Assembly: GCF_009647655.1 (NCBI RefSeq) | Contig: NZ_WJFD01000001.1 | Span: forward strand, 496,001-560,000 | Direction: 5' to 3' | DNA from: Chitinophaga sp. SYP-B3965 | GTDB taxonomy: Bacteria; Bacteroidota; Bacteroidia; Chitinophagales; Chitinophagaceae | DNA: 64,000 bases | Shown: in pieces, positions 34,987-43,106 of the stretch | How the letters are laid out: each line of letters starts with the position of its first letter | How positions within the stretch are numbered: the stretch's first letter is position 1 | Program-made: the position numbers and the translations under genes | Notes under the pieces: model-generated | Told to the model about the DNA's origin: nothing | What the model saw: only the letters and a program-made list of their open reading frames with translations | Databases searched by the model: none

Positions 34987-35613
34987 ATGGGAACACAACA
35001 ATTATTCCAGGAGAAAACAGATGCCAGAACAGGCAAGGTGAAAATGTACAAGGATAATCCCCTTTACTTTTTACGCAGGTCTAATATTTCCCTGTATAAA
35101 AGTTTCTTACTCTATCTCTACTACAGCATCGCCATTTGGCTGCCGGACCCTCCAAGGCCCATCGGCAGCTTATGTGTTTCTTTCCGCACCTTCCTGGCTT
35201 CCCGCATTATCCTCCGCGCAGGCAAACATATCAAGATCGGTAAGAATGTACATTTCGGCAGTGGTAAAAACGTAGAGATAGGTGACTACACCGGCCTTAA
35301 TACCAACTGCTGGATAGGCAATGATACTATCATCGGCAGCGATGTGATGTTTGGCCCTGATGTAAGCATCCTCTCCGGTGGCCATAATTTTGAACGCATT
35401 GATATTCCTATGCGGGAACAGGGAGCAACTCCCCGCCGGCCGGTAGTGATAGGAGATGATGTGTGGATAGGTACAAGAGTGATCATCCTGCCTGGTGTAC
35501 ATGTGGGTTCACATTCCATTATAGGAGCAGGTTCCGTAGTCACGAAAGATGTACCGGAATATGCGATTGTGGCAGGCAATCCGGCCACCATTAAAAAATT
35601 CAGAAACCAATAA
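34987..35613 (+). CDS. WcaF-like hexapeptide acetyltransferase
   Basis: A 208-residue acyltransferase with a left-handed beta-helix. Hexapeptide repeats run from about residue 75 ([32 protein letters not shown]) through the catalytic-His region SGGHNF to [19 protein letters not shown] and [17 protein letters not shown]. It probably adds an acetyl group from acetyl-CoA to the repeat unit. The N-terminal about 70 residues include a weak hydrophobic helix ([14 protein letters not shown]) that may associate with the membrane. One of two such enzymes in this locus. Confidence 0.88.
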   Translation: MGTQQLFQEKTDARTGKVKMYKDNPLYFLRRSNISLYKSFLLYLYYSIAIWLPDPPRPIGSLCVSFRTFLASRIILRAGKHIKIGKNVHFGSGKNVEIGDYTGLNTNCWIGNDTIIGSDVMFGPDVSILSGGHNFERIDIPMREQGATPRRPVVIGDDVWIGTRVIILPGVHVGSHSIIGAGSVVTKDVPEYAIVAGNPATIKKFRNQ

Positions 35614-35620
35614 GCGCCGT

Positions 35621-36406
35621 ATGTCAAAATTAGTGTCAATCGTTATTCCCGTTTACAACGGGCAGGAATACATCCAGGAAACGCTGGATAGCATACTGGG
35701 CCAGACTTACTCAAATTATGAAGTGATCGTGGTGGATGGGGCTTCCTCAGACAACACCATGGAAATACTCGAAAAGAAAAGAGGGCTGATAGATGTGCTG
35801 ATCTCTGAAAAAGATGAAGGCATGTATGATGCCCTGAGAAAAGGATTTAACAAAGCCAATGGCGATTACCTCTGTTATATCAATGCAGACGATCGCCTGC
35901 TGCCCTATGCGCTGGAAAAGGTAGTAAAGAAGTTTGAAGAAGAACAATGTGATATCGTGTTCGGAGATGTGAACTACATCAATGAAACCGGCAATATCAT
36001 CTTCTCCTACAAAGGTGTGAACTTTAACCATAAAGCCATCCGTAGTATCAAGCGGGTGCCATTTGCACAGCAAAGCTCCTTCTGGACAAGAGAGATCTAT
36101 GACCGCAACGGCGGATTTGATAAATCCCTCAAGTATGTGGCAGACTCCAAGTTCCTCTTGTCTGTTTGCCTGGACCCCGGTGTGATCAAAGGATATGTTC
36201 CTTTCCCATTGGGCGAATACCGTTTGCATGGTAATTCCTTCTCTGTATCCGTAACAGATAAAATGGTAACAGAACATCACCGCATGATGGAGGAATTTAA
36301 CCTGGGCAGCGCTTCTGTTGCTACGTATTTCTATGAACTGGTGGCCAAGGTAGTGAACGTGAAAGGCATTTATAAAAAGCTCACGTACAAAGGCACAAAA
36401 TTTTAA
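35621..36406 (+). CDS. Glycosyltransferase family 2 protein
   Basis: A 261-residue GT-A enzyme: MSKLVSIVIPVYNGQEYIQE at the N-terminus, YEVIVVDGASSDNTMEIL with the donor-binding Asp, and the metal-binding NADDR stretch (about 90). QQSSFWTREIYDRNGGFD is typical of WcaA/Rv1520-like family 2 transferases. The start at 35621 is set by the family N-terminus; an upstream in-frame ATG at 35549 lies within the acetyltransferase gene. Confidence 0.9.
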   Translation: MSKLVSIVIPVYNGQEYIQETLDSILGQTYSNYEVIVVDGASSDNTMEILEKKRGLIDVLISEKDEGMYDALRKGFNKANGDYLCYINADDRLLPYALEKVVKKFEEEQCDIVFGDVNYINETGNIIFSYKGVNFNHKAIRSIKRVPFAQQSSFWTREIYDRNGGFDKSLKYVADSKFLLSVCLDPGVIKGYVPFPLGEYRLHGNSFSVSVTDKMVTEHHRMMEEFNLGSASVATYFYELVAKVVNVKGIYKKLTYKGTKF

Positions 36407-36411
36407 ACCCG

Positions 36412-37542
36412 ATGAAGATCCTTTTTATAGTTCCCTCTTACAAACCGGCATACATCTATGGCGGTCCTATTGTAACCATCGCCAGGTTAGCTGAGCGCCT
36501 GGTAACCATAGGGCATGAGGTAACGGTATATACCACCACGGCAAATGGTAAAACAGAACTGGGCGTGCCGCTGGACAAACCGGTGATGATGGATGGCGTG
36601 AAAGTATGTTACTTTAAAAGGATCACGAAAGATCATACGCATGTTTCTCCGGCACTCTGGTGCAAAACCTGGCTCACCGTAAAGAAATTCGATGCCGTAC
36701 ATATCCATTCCTGGTGGAACTTCCTGGTAATGGGGGCTTCCCTGATCTGTACCATGAGAGGTGTGAAGCCCGTATTGAGCCCTCACGGCATGATGTGTGA
36801 TTACGTTTTCAACAGCAGGAACCAGTTGAAGAAAAAGATCATGCACCAAGTATTTGGTAAATACCTCTTATCTAAAACCCACCTGCATGTTTCTTCTCCT
36901 ATGGAATGGAAGGAATGTTTGCAGGTGAATAAAAAGTGGAAGGGCGATCTCATTTTTAACCTGGTAGACCTACCTGCAGGTAACTTTTTAAGAAAAGAAA
37001 ACACCGACTTTACCATCAGTTTTCTCTCGCGCATAGATCCAAAGAAAGGACTGGACATCTTATTACATGCCCTCTCTAAAGTGCCTTTCTCCTACAAGCT
37101 GCAGATAGGCGGATCAGGAGAAGAAGCTTATCTGAGAGAACTCTCCCAGATAGTGGCAGACCTTGAAATGGAAGATAAAGTAGAATGGGCCGGCTGGAAG
37201 AACAACGAGGATAAATTTTCCTTCCTGGCCGAGTCTGATCTCTTTGCCCTCACTTCTCACAATGAAAACTTTGCGCTGGTAGTAGTGGAATCACTGGCAG
37301 TAGGTACACCGGTATTACTGAGTGAACATGTGGGTTTATCAAAGTATGTGAATGAGAACCGCCTGGGATGGATCACCGGCATTGACGATGTGGAAGAGGT
37401 GAGAGCACAGTTAACAACTGCTTACAGCAGCTGGGAAGAACGCAAACGCATCCGCAAAGATGCAGGCCCTATCATCTATCATGATTTTAATGAAACAAAA
37501 CTGGCTACAGATTACGTAACCATGTACAAGCAATTAAGCTAA
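36412..37542 (+). CDS. Glycosyltransferase, GT4-like
   Basis: A 376-residue GT-B enzyme. The acceptor half begins MKILFIVPSYKPAYIYGGPI and has HIHSWWNFLVMG and LSPHGMM; the donor half carries FLSRIDPKKGLDILLHAL and the E-x7-E motif in ENFALVVVESLAVGTPVLLS. It resembles WcaI/PimB-type enzymes in capsule loci. Donor unknown. Starts 5 bp after the family 2 enzyme and overlaps the next gene by one base. Confidence 0.9.
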   Translation: MKILFIVPSYKPAYIYGGPIVTIARLAERLVTIGHEVTVYTTTANGKTELGVPLDKPVMMDGVKVCYFKRITKDHTHVSPALWCKTWLTVKKFDAVHIHSWWNFLVMGASLICTMRGVKPVLSPHGMMCDYVFNSRNQLKKKIMHQVFGKYLLSKTHLHVSSPMEWKECLQVNKKWKGDLIFNLVDLPAGNFLRKENTDFTISFLSRIDPKKGLDILLHALSKVPFSYKLQIGGSGEEAYLRELSQIVADLEMEDKVEWAGWKNNEDKFSFLAESDLFALTSHNENFALVVVESLAVGTPVLLSEHVGLSKYVNENRLGWITGIDDVEEVRAQLTTAYSSWEERKRIRKDAGPIIYHDFNETKLATDYVTMYKQLS

Positions 37543-38441
37543 TGAAGATCGCAGTCGTTATCCTTACTTATAATGAATCAAAACACATCGGCCGCTGTCT
37601 GGACAGTATGCGGCAGGTGTCAGACGATATCTATATCATAGACGCATTTTCTACAGACGATACCGTAGCGATCGCAGAACAATATGGGGCAAAGGTCTTT
37701 ACCCGTAAATGGCTGAACTACGCAGATCAGTTCCAGTGGGCATTGGAGAATTGTGGTATCACCACTCCCTGGGTGATGCGCATGGATGCAGATGAATACC
37801 TGGAACCTGCATTGATCAAAGAAATTGAAAACGCTACCATACCGGATACCGTAACAGGTATTTATATCCGCAGAAAAGTGTTCTTCAAAGATAAATGGAT
37901 CCGCTACGGCGGTTTCTACCCGCATACTTTATTACGCATCTGGCGTAATGCACAGGGGAGTATTGAACAACGCTGGATGGATGAACATATTGTATTATCC
38001 GGCGGAGATACGATGTTATTTAAAGAACACATTGTAGACCATAACCTGAATTCTATTCACTGGTGGGTGAACAAACATAACAATTACGCGATCCGTGAAA
38101 TGGTAGACCTGCTGAACATCAAATACGGCTTCCTGGAAACAGATGCACGGCTGCTCACCAGCGAAAGTTCACAGGCTAAGCGCAAGCGCTTTCTAAAAGA
38201 GAAAGTATATGCCGCACTTTCTCCCGGCGCAAGGGCTTCCATGTATTTCTTCTTTCGTTACTTCCTGCGTTTTGGTTTCATGGATGGATACAAGGGTTTT
38301 ATTTTCCATTTCATGCAGGGTTACTGGTACCGTTTACTGGTAGATGTGAACATGAAGGAGTTTGAGGATAAACTGAACGGGGATACCAGCAAGGAAAGAC
38401 TAAAAGCATTACTAAGATCAGATTATAACATTTCCCTTTAA
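37542..38441 (+). CDS. Glycosyltransferase family 2 protein, WaaE/KdtX-like
   Basis: A 299-residue GT-A enzyme. MKIAVVILTYNESKHIGRCL, IIDAFSTDDT and the metal-binding MRMDADEYL are clear. The overall layout, with YADQFQWALENC, GGFYPHTLLRIWRN and a C-terminal hydrophobic segment, resembles the WaaE/KdtX-like beta-1,4-glucosyltransferase group. The product linkage cannot be assigned. One-base overlap (TAATG) with the upstream gene implies coupling. Confidence 0.9.
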   Translation: MKIAVVILTYNESKHIGRCLDSMRQVSDDIYIIDAFSTDDTVAIAEQYGAKVFTRKWLNYADQFQWALENCGITTPWVMRMDADEYLEPALIKEIENATIPDTVTGIYIRRKVFFKDKWIRYGGFYPHTLLRIWRNAQGSIEQRWMDEHIVLSGGDTMLFKEHIVDHNLNSIHWWVNKHNNYAIREMVDLLNIKYGFLETDARLLTSESSQAKRKRFLKEKVYAALSPGARASMYFFFRYFLRFGFMDGYKGFIFHFMQGYWYRLLVDVNMKEFEDKLNGDTSKERLKALLRSDYNISL

Positions 38442-38444
38442 GCC

Positions 38445-38990
38445 ATGAGAACAGACCTGTCAACATTCACCGTAGGCAATTATAACGCAGGGCCGAAATG
38501 GAAAGTACTCACCTGGTATTTTGTAAACTATTACATTTTCAACAGTGCGCTGCCATGGCCCTACGGCTTTAAAAGAAAGCTGCTGCAGCTGTTCGGTGCC
38601 AAAGTAGGCAAAGGCCTGGTGATCAAAACAAAAGTGCGGATCAAGAATCCCTGGCGGCTGGAAATAGGAGCGCATTGCTGGATCGGGGAATCGGTATGGA
38701 TAGATAACCTGGAAGATGTAACCATAGGAGATCATGTATGCCTTTCACAAGGGGTGTTATTACTCACCGGCAACCATGATTACACGCTGCCAGATTTTCC
38801 TTACCGCCTCGGTAAGATCAGGATAGAAGATGGGGCCTGGATAGGAGCAGAATCTGTGGTATGCCCCGGTGTTACCTGTAGCTCCCATGCTATCCTCACG
38901 GTTAATTCTGTAGCCACAAAGAACATGGATGCCTGGCAGATCTATTCAGGGAATCCTGCCGCTTTTGTACGTAAAAGAAACATGAAATGA
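38445..38990 (+). CDS. WcaF-type colanic-acid acetyltransferase homologue
   Basis: A 181-residue left-handed beta-helix acyltransferase close to WcaF: YNAGPKWKVLTWYFVNYYIF near the N-terminus, WPYGFKRKLLQLFGAKVGKG, IGAHCWIGESVWIDNL, the His-containing TGNHDY, and WIGAESVVCPGV. It most likely O-acetylates a sugar of the repeat unit. It overlaps the WcaI-like gene by 4 bp; the WcaF-WcaI-WcaJ neighbourhood recalls the colanic acid cluster. Confidence 0.92.
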   Translation: MRTDLSTFTVGNYNAGPKWKVLTWYFVNYYIFNSALPWPYGFKRKLLQLFGAKVGKGLVIKTKVRIKNPWRLEIGAHCWIGESVWIDNLEDVTIGDHVCLSQGVLLLTGNHDYTLPDFPYRLGKIRIEDGAWIGAESVVCPGVTCSSHAILTVNSVATKNMDAWQIYSGNPAAFVRKRNMK

Positions 38991-40231
38991 GTAAACGGTT
39001 ATTATTAATAGGCGGGAATTTTGCACCGGAGCCAACCGGCATCGGGAAGTATAACGGGGAGATGATCAACTGGCTCGTGGATAACGGGTATGAATGTACC
39101 GTCATCACTTCCTACCCTTATTATCCGCAATGGGAAGTACAGCAACCATACCACCGCAACAGGTCCTGGTATAAGAAGGAAATCCAAAGGGATGGCAAGT
39201 TGAAGATCTACCGTTGTCCTCAATATATTCCGGCAAAACCATCCGGCAAAAAACGCATCCTGCTGGACCTTTCTTTTTGCGTATCTGCTTTCTTCAAACT
39301 CCTGCAACTGATCCCCGCCAAAAAATATGATGTGGTGATCACCGTAGTGCCCTCTTTTCAATTAGGCCTGCTGGCAGTATTATATAAAAAACTCCGCGGA
39401 GCAAAATTCCTCTATCACATCCAGGACATGCAGATAGAAGCAGCGAGGGACCTGCAGATGATCCGTTCTCCACGCGCCATCAATATGCTGTTGGGGGTAG
39501 AAAAGTATATTTTAAAACAAGCGGACATCGTCAGCAGTATTTCAGACGGCATGATGCAGAAGATAGGAGAGAAGGCACAGAAAGATATTTTCTTTTTCCC
39601 CAACTGGGTAGACACTGCTCTGTTCCATCCGCTGGAAGATAAGGCCGCATTGAAACTGGAATATGGTTTCGCTGCTACGGATAAGGTATTGTTATACTCT
39701 GGCGCAATCGGAGAAAAACAAGGGTTGGAATCCATCCTGTATGCCGCACAGGCCATGCAGGACCGGAAAGACCTGAAGTTCCTGATCTGCGGCTCCGGAC
39801 CTTACAAAGTACAATTACAGGAACAGGCAGAAAAGATGGGCTTACAGCAGGTGATCTTTCTACCCCTGCAATCATTTGAAACCTTCAACCGCTTCCTGAA
39901 TATGGCAGATGTACACCTCGTGATCCAGAAAGCCAGCGCCAGCGATCTGGTGATGCCTTCCAAACTCACTACAATATTGGCGGTAGGCGGCATGGCTTTG
40001 ATCACGGCTAATCCCGGATCTGGTTTGCACACCTTGGTGCAGCAACACAGGATAGGGCTGGTAGTGAATGCAGAAGACCAGGAAGCATTGAATGAAGGTA
40101 TCCGTTTGGCTGTAGGTAAAGAAGCCGTGGAAGAAGTGACACAGCAGGCACGTGCTTATGCGGCAGAACATTTGTCCATTGGCAGAGTGATGCGCAGGTT
40201 TGAAGAGTATGTAGTTATCCGCAATTATTAA
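38987..40231 (+). CDS. WcaI-like glycosyltransferase
   Basis: A 414-residue GT4-type enzyme with the WcaI hallmark N-terminus: NFAPEPTGIGKYNGEMINWL followed by VITSYPYYPQW. The C-terminal half contains LLYSGAIGEKQGLESIL, CGSGPYK and LVMPSKLTTILAVGGMAL. In colanic acid synthesis WcaI is thought to be a fucosyltransferase, which fits the GDP-fucose genes upstream, but this specificity is transferred by analogy only. Confidence 0.92.
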   Translation: MSKRLLLIGGNFAPEPTGIGKYNGEMINWLVDNGYECTVITSYPYYPQWEVQQPYHRNRSWYKKEIQRDGKLKIYRCPQYIPAKPSGKKRILLDLSFCVSAFFKLLQLIPAKKYDVVITVVPSFQLGLLAVLYKKLRGAKFLYHIQDMQIEAARDLQMIRSPRAINMLLGVEKYILKQADIVSSISDGMMQKIGEKAQKDIFFFPNWVDTALFHPLEDKAALKLEYGFAATDKVLLYSGAIGEKQGLESILYAAQAMQDRKDLKFLICGSGPYKVQLQEQAEKMGLQQVIFLPLQSFETFNRFLNMADVHLVIQKASASDLVMPSKLTTILAVGGMALITANPGSGLHTLVQQHRIGLVVNAEDQEALNEGIRLAVGKEAVEEVTQQARAYAAEHLSIGRVMRRFEEYVVIRNY

Positions 40232-40237
40232 ACTATT

Positions 40238-41623
40238 ATGTTAAACCGATATTTAAAAATATTCCTGATCCAGATCATTGTGGTGGACTTCATCTTCCTC
40301 AATGCGATCTTCTTCATTGCAGGTTTCAACTGGCGGCAGTATGATCTGCAGGAACATTCCGGCGCAGATGCCTTTCTGCTGATCTCTAATGTGGCATGGG
40401 CCATTGCCTTGTACACTACAGGTATCTACGCAGTAAGCCAGCAATTGTCCTATGAGCGGATGGCCAGGAAAACTGTCCATGGACTGCTGATGTATTTCGT
40501 GATGGTGCTGCTGTTCCTCTTTTTATACGGGCACTTGTACTCCCGCTTTTTTGTGATCATGTACTGTTTGTTGTTTGTGGCAGCAGTAGTAGTGAACCGC
40601 CTGATCTTTTACTGGGTAACGAACTCTATCCTTAAGAGTAAGGACATCGAACGCAAGATGGTGATATTGGGATACAATGAAACATCCAAGAAACTGGCAG
40701 ATAATTTACTCGCAGAAAAAAGCAACCTGAAATTTGAAGGTTATTTTGAAGAGTACAACAAAGTGCAGGAGCTGTCCTACTACCCTGTGATAGGAGATTT
40801 GAAAGATTGTGTGCCGTATGCCAAATCCAATAATATCCGGGAGATCTATTCCACTTTATCACCTGAACAGTTTCCGTATCTGTACACGCTGGCATATGAA
40901 GCAGAGCAGCACTTCATCCACTTCCGGTTTGTGCCGGATTTCAAGATGTTTGTGAACCGGCAGATCTATGTGGACTATTTCCACAACATGCCCATCATCT
41001 CTCTGCGTTCTGAACCACTGGACGATATTGCCAACCGCATCCGGAAACGCCTCTTCGACCTGTTATTCAGTTCGATAGTAGTAGTGTTCATCTTAAGCTG
41101 GCTGATCCCCCTGCTGGCTTTATTGATCCGCCTGGAATCAAAAGGCCCGGTGTTCTTTATCCAGCACCGTACCGGCAGGAATAATAAAACTTTCCGCTGC
41201 CTGAAATTACGGAGCATGTATGTGAACAAAGATGCGAATGCCAAACAGGCCACGCGGAACGACAGCCGATTTACAAGGATAGGCCGCATATTAAGGAAAA
41301 CCAACCTGGACGAGATGCCTCAGTTCCTGAATGTGCTCCTGGGTGATATGTCTATCATCGGCCCAAGACCACATATGTTGAAACACACAGAAGAATATTC
41401 ACGTATCATTCAGCAATACATGATCCGCCACTTCCTGAAACCGGGCATCAGCGGATGGGCCCAGGTAAATGGTTTCCGTGGTGAGATCACAGAAGACCTG
41501 CAATTACGCAGGCGCGTGGAATACGACATCTGGTACATGGAAAACTGGTCTGTATACCTGGATCTGCGTATCATATTTTTAACCGTAGCGAATACGATAA
41601 GAGGAGAGAAAAATGCGTTCTGA
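40238..41623 (+). CDS. WcaJ-like undecaprenyl-phosphate sugar phosphotransferase
   Basis: A 461-residue initiating enzyme that loads the first sugar phosphate (typically glucose 1-phosphate) onto undecaprenyl phosphate. Four N-terminal TM helices (within about 1-130), a CoA-binding-like central domain (about 140-260; VILGYNETSKKLADNLLAEK), a fifth hydrophobic helix (about 282-305) and the C-terminal catalytic domain with KGPVFFIQHRTGRNNKTF, KLRSMYV, LRKTNLDEMPQFLNVLLGDM and SIIGPRPHM are all present. It starts the assembly of the lipid-linked repeat unit. It overlaps the phosphatase gene by 11 bp. Confidence 0.95.
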   Translation: MLNRYLKIFLIQIIVVDFIFLNAIFFIAGFNWRQYDLQEHSGADAFLLISNVAWAIALYTTGIYAVSQQLSYERMARKTVHGLLMYFVMVLLFLFLYGHLYSRFFVIMYCLLFVAAVVVNRLIFYWVTNSILKSKDIERKMVILGYNETSKKLADNLLAEKSNLKFEGYFEEYNKVQELSYYPVIGDLKDCVPYAKSNNIREIYSTLSPEQFPYLYTLAYEAEQHFIHFRFVPDFKMFVNRQIYVDYFHNMPIISLRSEPLDDIANRIRKRLFDLLFSSIVVVFILSWLIPLLALLIRLESKGPVFFIQHRTGRNNKTFRCLKLRSMYVNKDANAKQATRNDSRFTRIGRILRKTNLDEMPQFLNVLLGDMSIIGPRPHMLKHTEEYSRIIQQYMIRHFLKPGISGWAQVNGFRGEITEDLQLRRRVEYDIWYMENWSVYLDLRIIFLTVANTIRGEKNAF

Positions 41624-42314
41624 TCTATTAATGCATGATATGCATTCACACCTGCTGCCTGCGCTGGACGATGGGGCAAAACACCTGGAAGATTCCATTT
41701 CGCTGATCCGTCAGCTCTCTGCGTTGGGTTATAAGAAGCTGATCACCACACCACATGTGATCTCCGGCCTCTATTATAATAGTGCGGAAACCATTTTCCC
41801 TGCACTGGAAGTACTGAGGGCTGCTGTAGAAAAAGCCGGCATTCCCGTAGAACTGGATGCTGCCGCGGAATACATGATGGATGATTATTTTGAATCATTG
41901 CTGGCAGACAAAACACCACTGCTCACCATCAATGGAAAATATATCCTCGTGGAATTTTCCTACATAGCACATCCTCCCAATTACAAGACCATCTTTTTTG
42001 ACCTGAAAATGGCAGGGTACGAGCCTATCCTGGCACATCCGGAACGATATATGTACCTGCATCAGCAGTTTGATGTGTACAGGGAACTCTTTGAAACGGG
42101 CATCCTGTTGCAGGTGAACCTGTTGTCATTAATGGGTTATTATGGAAGCAGGGTGCAGAAAGTGGCGATGCAGTTACTGGAAGAAGGGCTTGTTCATTTT
42201 ATCGGTTCAGATGTACATCATCAGAAACACGTAGATACAATTTCTGGATTTGAAATGAACCGTTCGCTGGAAAAATTGTTGGATAAGGGGTTGATCAGAA
42301 ATGAACAATTATGA
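41613..42314 (+). CDS. CpsB/CapC-type PHP tyrosine-protein phosphatase
   Basis: A 233-residue PHP-fold metallophosphatase. Metal ligands are seen in HDMHSHLLPALDDG (8-21), TTPHV, the Glu of the AAEYMM stretch, AHPERY and SDVHH near the C-terminus. Enzymes of this type remove phosphate from BY-kinases and so cycle exopolysaccharide synthesis. The natural substrate here is the tyrosine cluster of the Wzc-like kinase encoded at 24943-27291. The gene overlaps the WcaJ-like gene by 11 bp and so belongs to the same transcript. Confidence 0.92.
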   Translation: MRSDLLMHDMHSHLLPALDDGAKHLEDSISLIRQLSALGYKKLITTPHVISGLYYNSAETIFPALEVLRAAVEKAGIPVELDAAAEYMMDDYFESLLADKTPLLTINGKYILVEFSYIAHPPNYKTIFFDLKMAGYEPILAHPERYMYLHQQFDVYRELFETGILLQVNLLSLMGYYGSRVQKVAMQLLEEGLVHFIGSDVHHQKHVDTISGFEMNRSLEKLLDKGLIRNEQL

Positions 42315-42401
42315 AGAAATAACGTAATTTTAATAAGCACGTTAACCTGCCAGGGGAAGGGCAGTATTTAGAAACTGAATACATAAACCAAGGGTTGCAT
42401 A

Positions 42402-43106
42402 ATGAAAGCCTCCACCGGAGCCAATAGTTTTCCTGATACCAAGGGATTAATAGAAGATGTTTTCCATGAGATAAGGTCTATTCTTTCAAGCATTTTATCC
42501 AGCGTTGAATTAATTGAACTTTATGGGGAAAGAGCTGTTGCAGGCGATAAGATCGGCCGACAGACAGGGTCTATCAAGTTACAGGTGATAGAGCTGGAAT
42601 TCCTGTTGCAGAATGTACGGATCATCCAGCACATCTTAAACAAAACGATCACCGTTAAAAGATTGCCTGTCAACGTTTCACACCTGTTCAGGAACCTGCT
42701 CAGGGACGACCGGTATGCACCGTTATTTGCACCGTGGGCCAAATTCAACGTGCATAATAACAGGGAGGTAGCGTACGTGGATGAAAACCTGCTGAAACAG
42801 CTGGTACTCAACCTGCTGTTCCGTATGCGGAGAAATTCACTGGACAAAACAACTCCCTCCCTGGTATTCAATTTTGAAGCAGATCACATTGTGATCACCG
42901 GCACCTATACCGCCAATGCCGGCGACCAGTCCTTTTCCTCCTCCATCAAAACCTTTGAGCCGGGTAACCTGCAAGCCTTTCTGGATCAGCGTATCTGCAG
43001 CCTCATCAATTATGTGGCAGAGCTGCATGAAGGCACCTTTGATATCAGTGGCATAGGAGAAGGACAGATAGAAATGCTGGTAAGGATTCCTTATGATGTA
43101 GCTTGA
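42402..43106 (+). CDS. Degenerate histidine kinase, possible ChpT-like phosphotransferase
   Basis: A 234-residue cytosolic protein with the layout of a kinase core but no working ATP site. An H-box-like helix FHEIRSILSS holds His22; a second long helix forms the usual dimerisation hairpin. The remainder aligns with the ATPase domain of the kinase at 21865-22938: VDENLLKQLVLNLL matches its VDKNQLSKILTNLI, but the N-box Asn is replaced (LLFRMRRNS against LISNAFKYS), DxGxG is lost and GTGLGL is lost (RICSLINYVAELHEGTFDI remains as the closing element). This is the design of ChpT-type histidine phosphotransferases. It lies 87 bp after the phosphatase gene, and its end overlaps the convergent Tat-protein gene by 16 bp. 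Confidence 0.75.
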   Translation: MKASTGANSFPDTKGLIEDVFHEIRSILSSILSSVELIELYGERAVAGDKIGRQTGSIKLQVIELEFLLQNVRIIQHILNKTITVKRLPVNVSHLFRNLLRDDRYAPLFAPWAKFNVHNNREVAYVDENLLKQLVLNLLFRMRRNSLDKTTPSLVFNFEADHIVITGTYTANAGDQSFSSSIKTFEPGNLQAFLDQRICSLINYVAELHEGTFDISGIGEGQIEMLVRIPYDVA

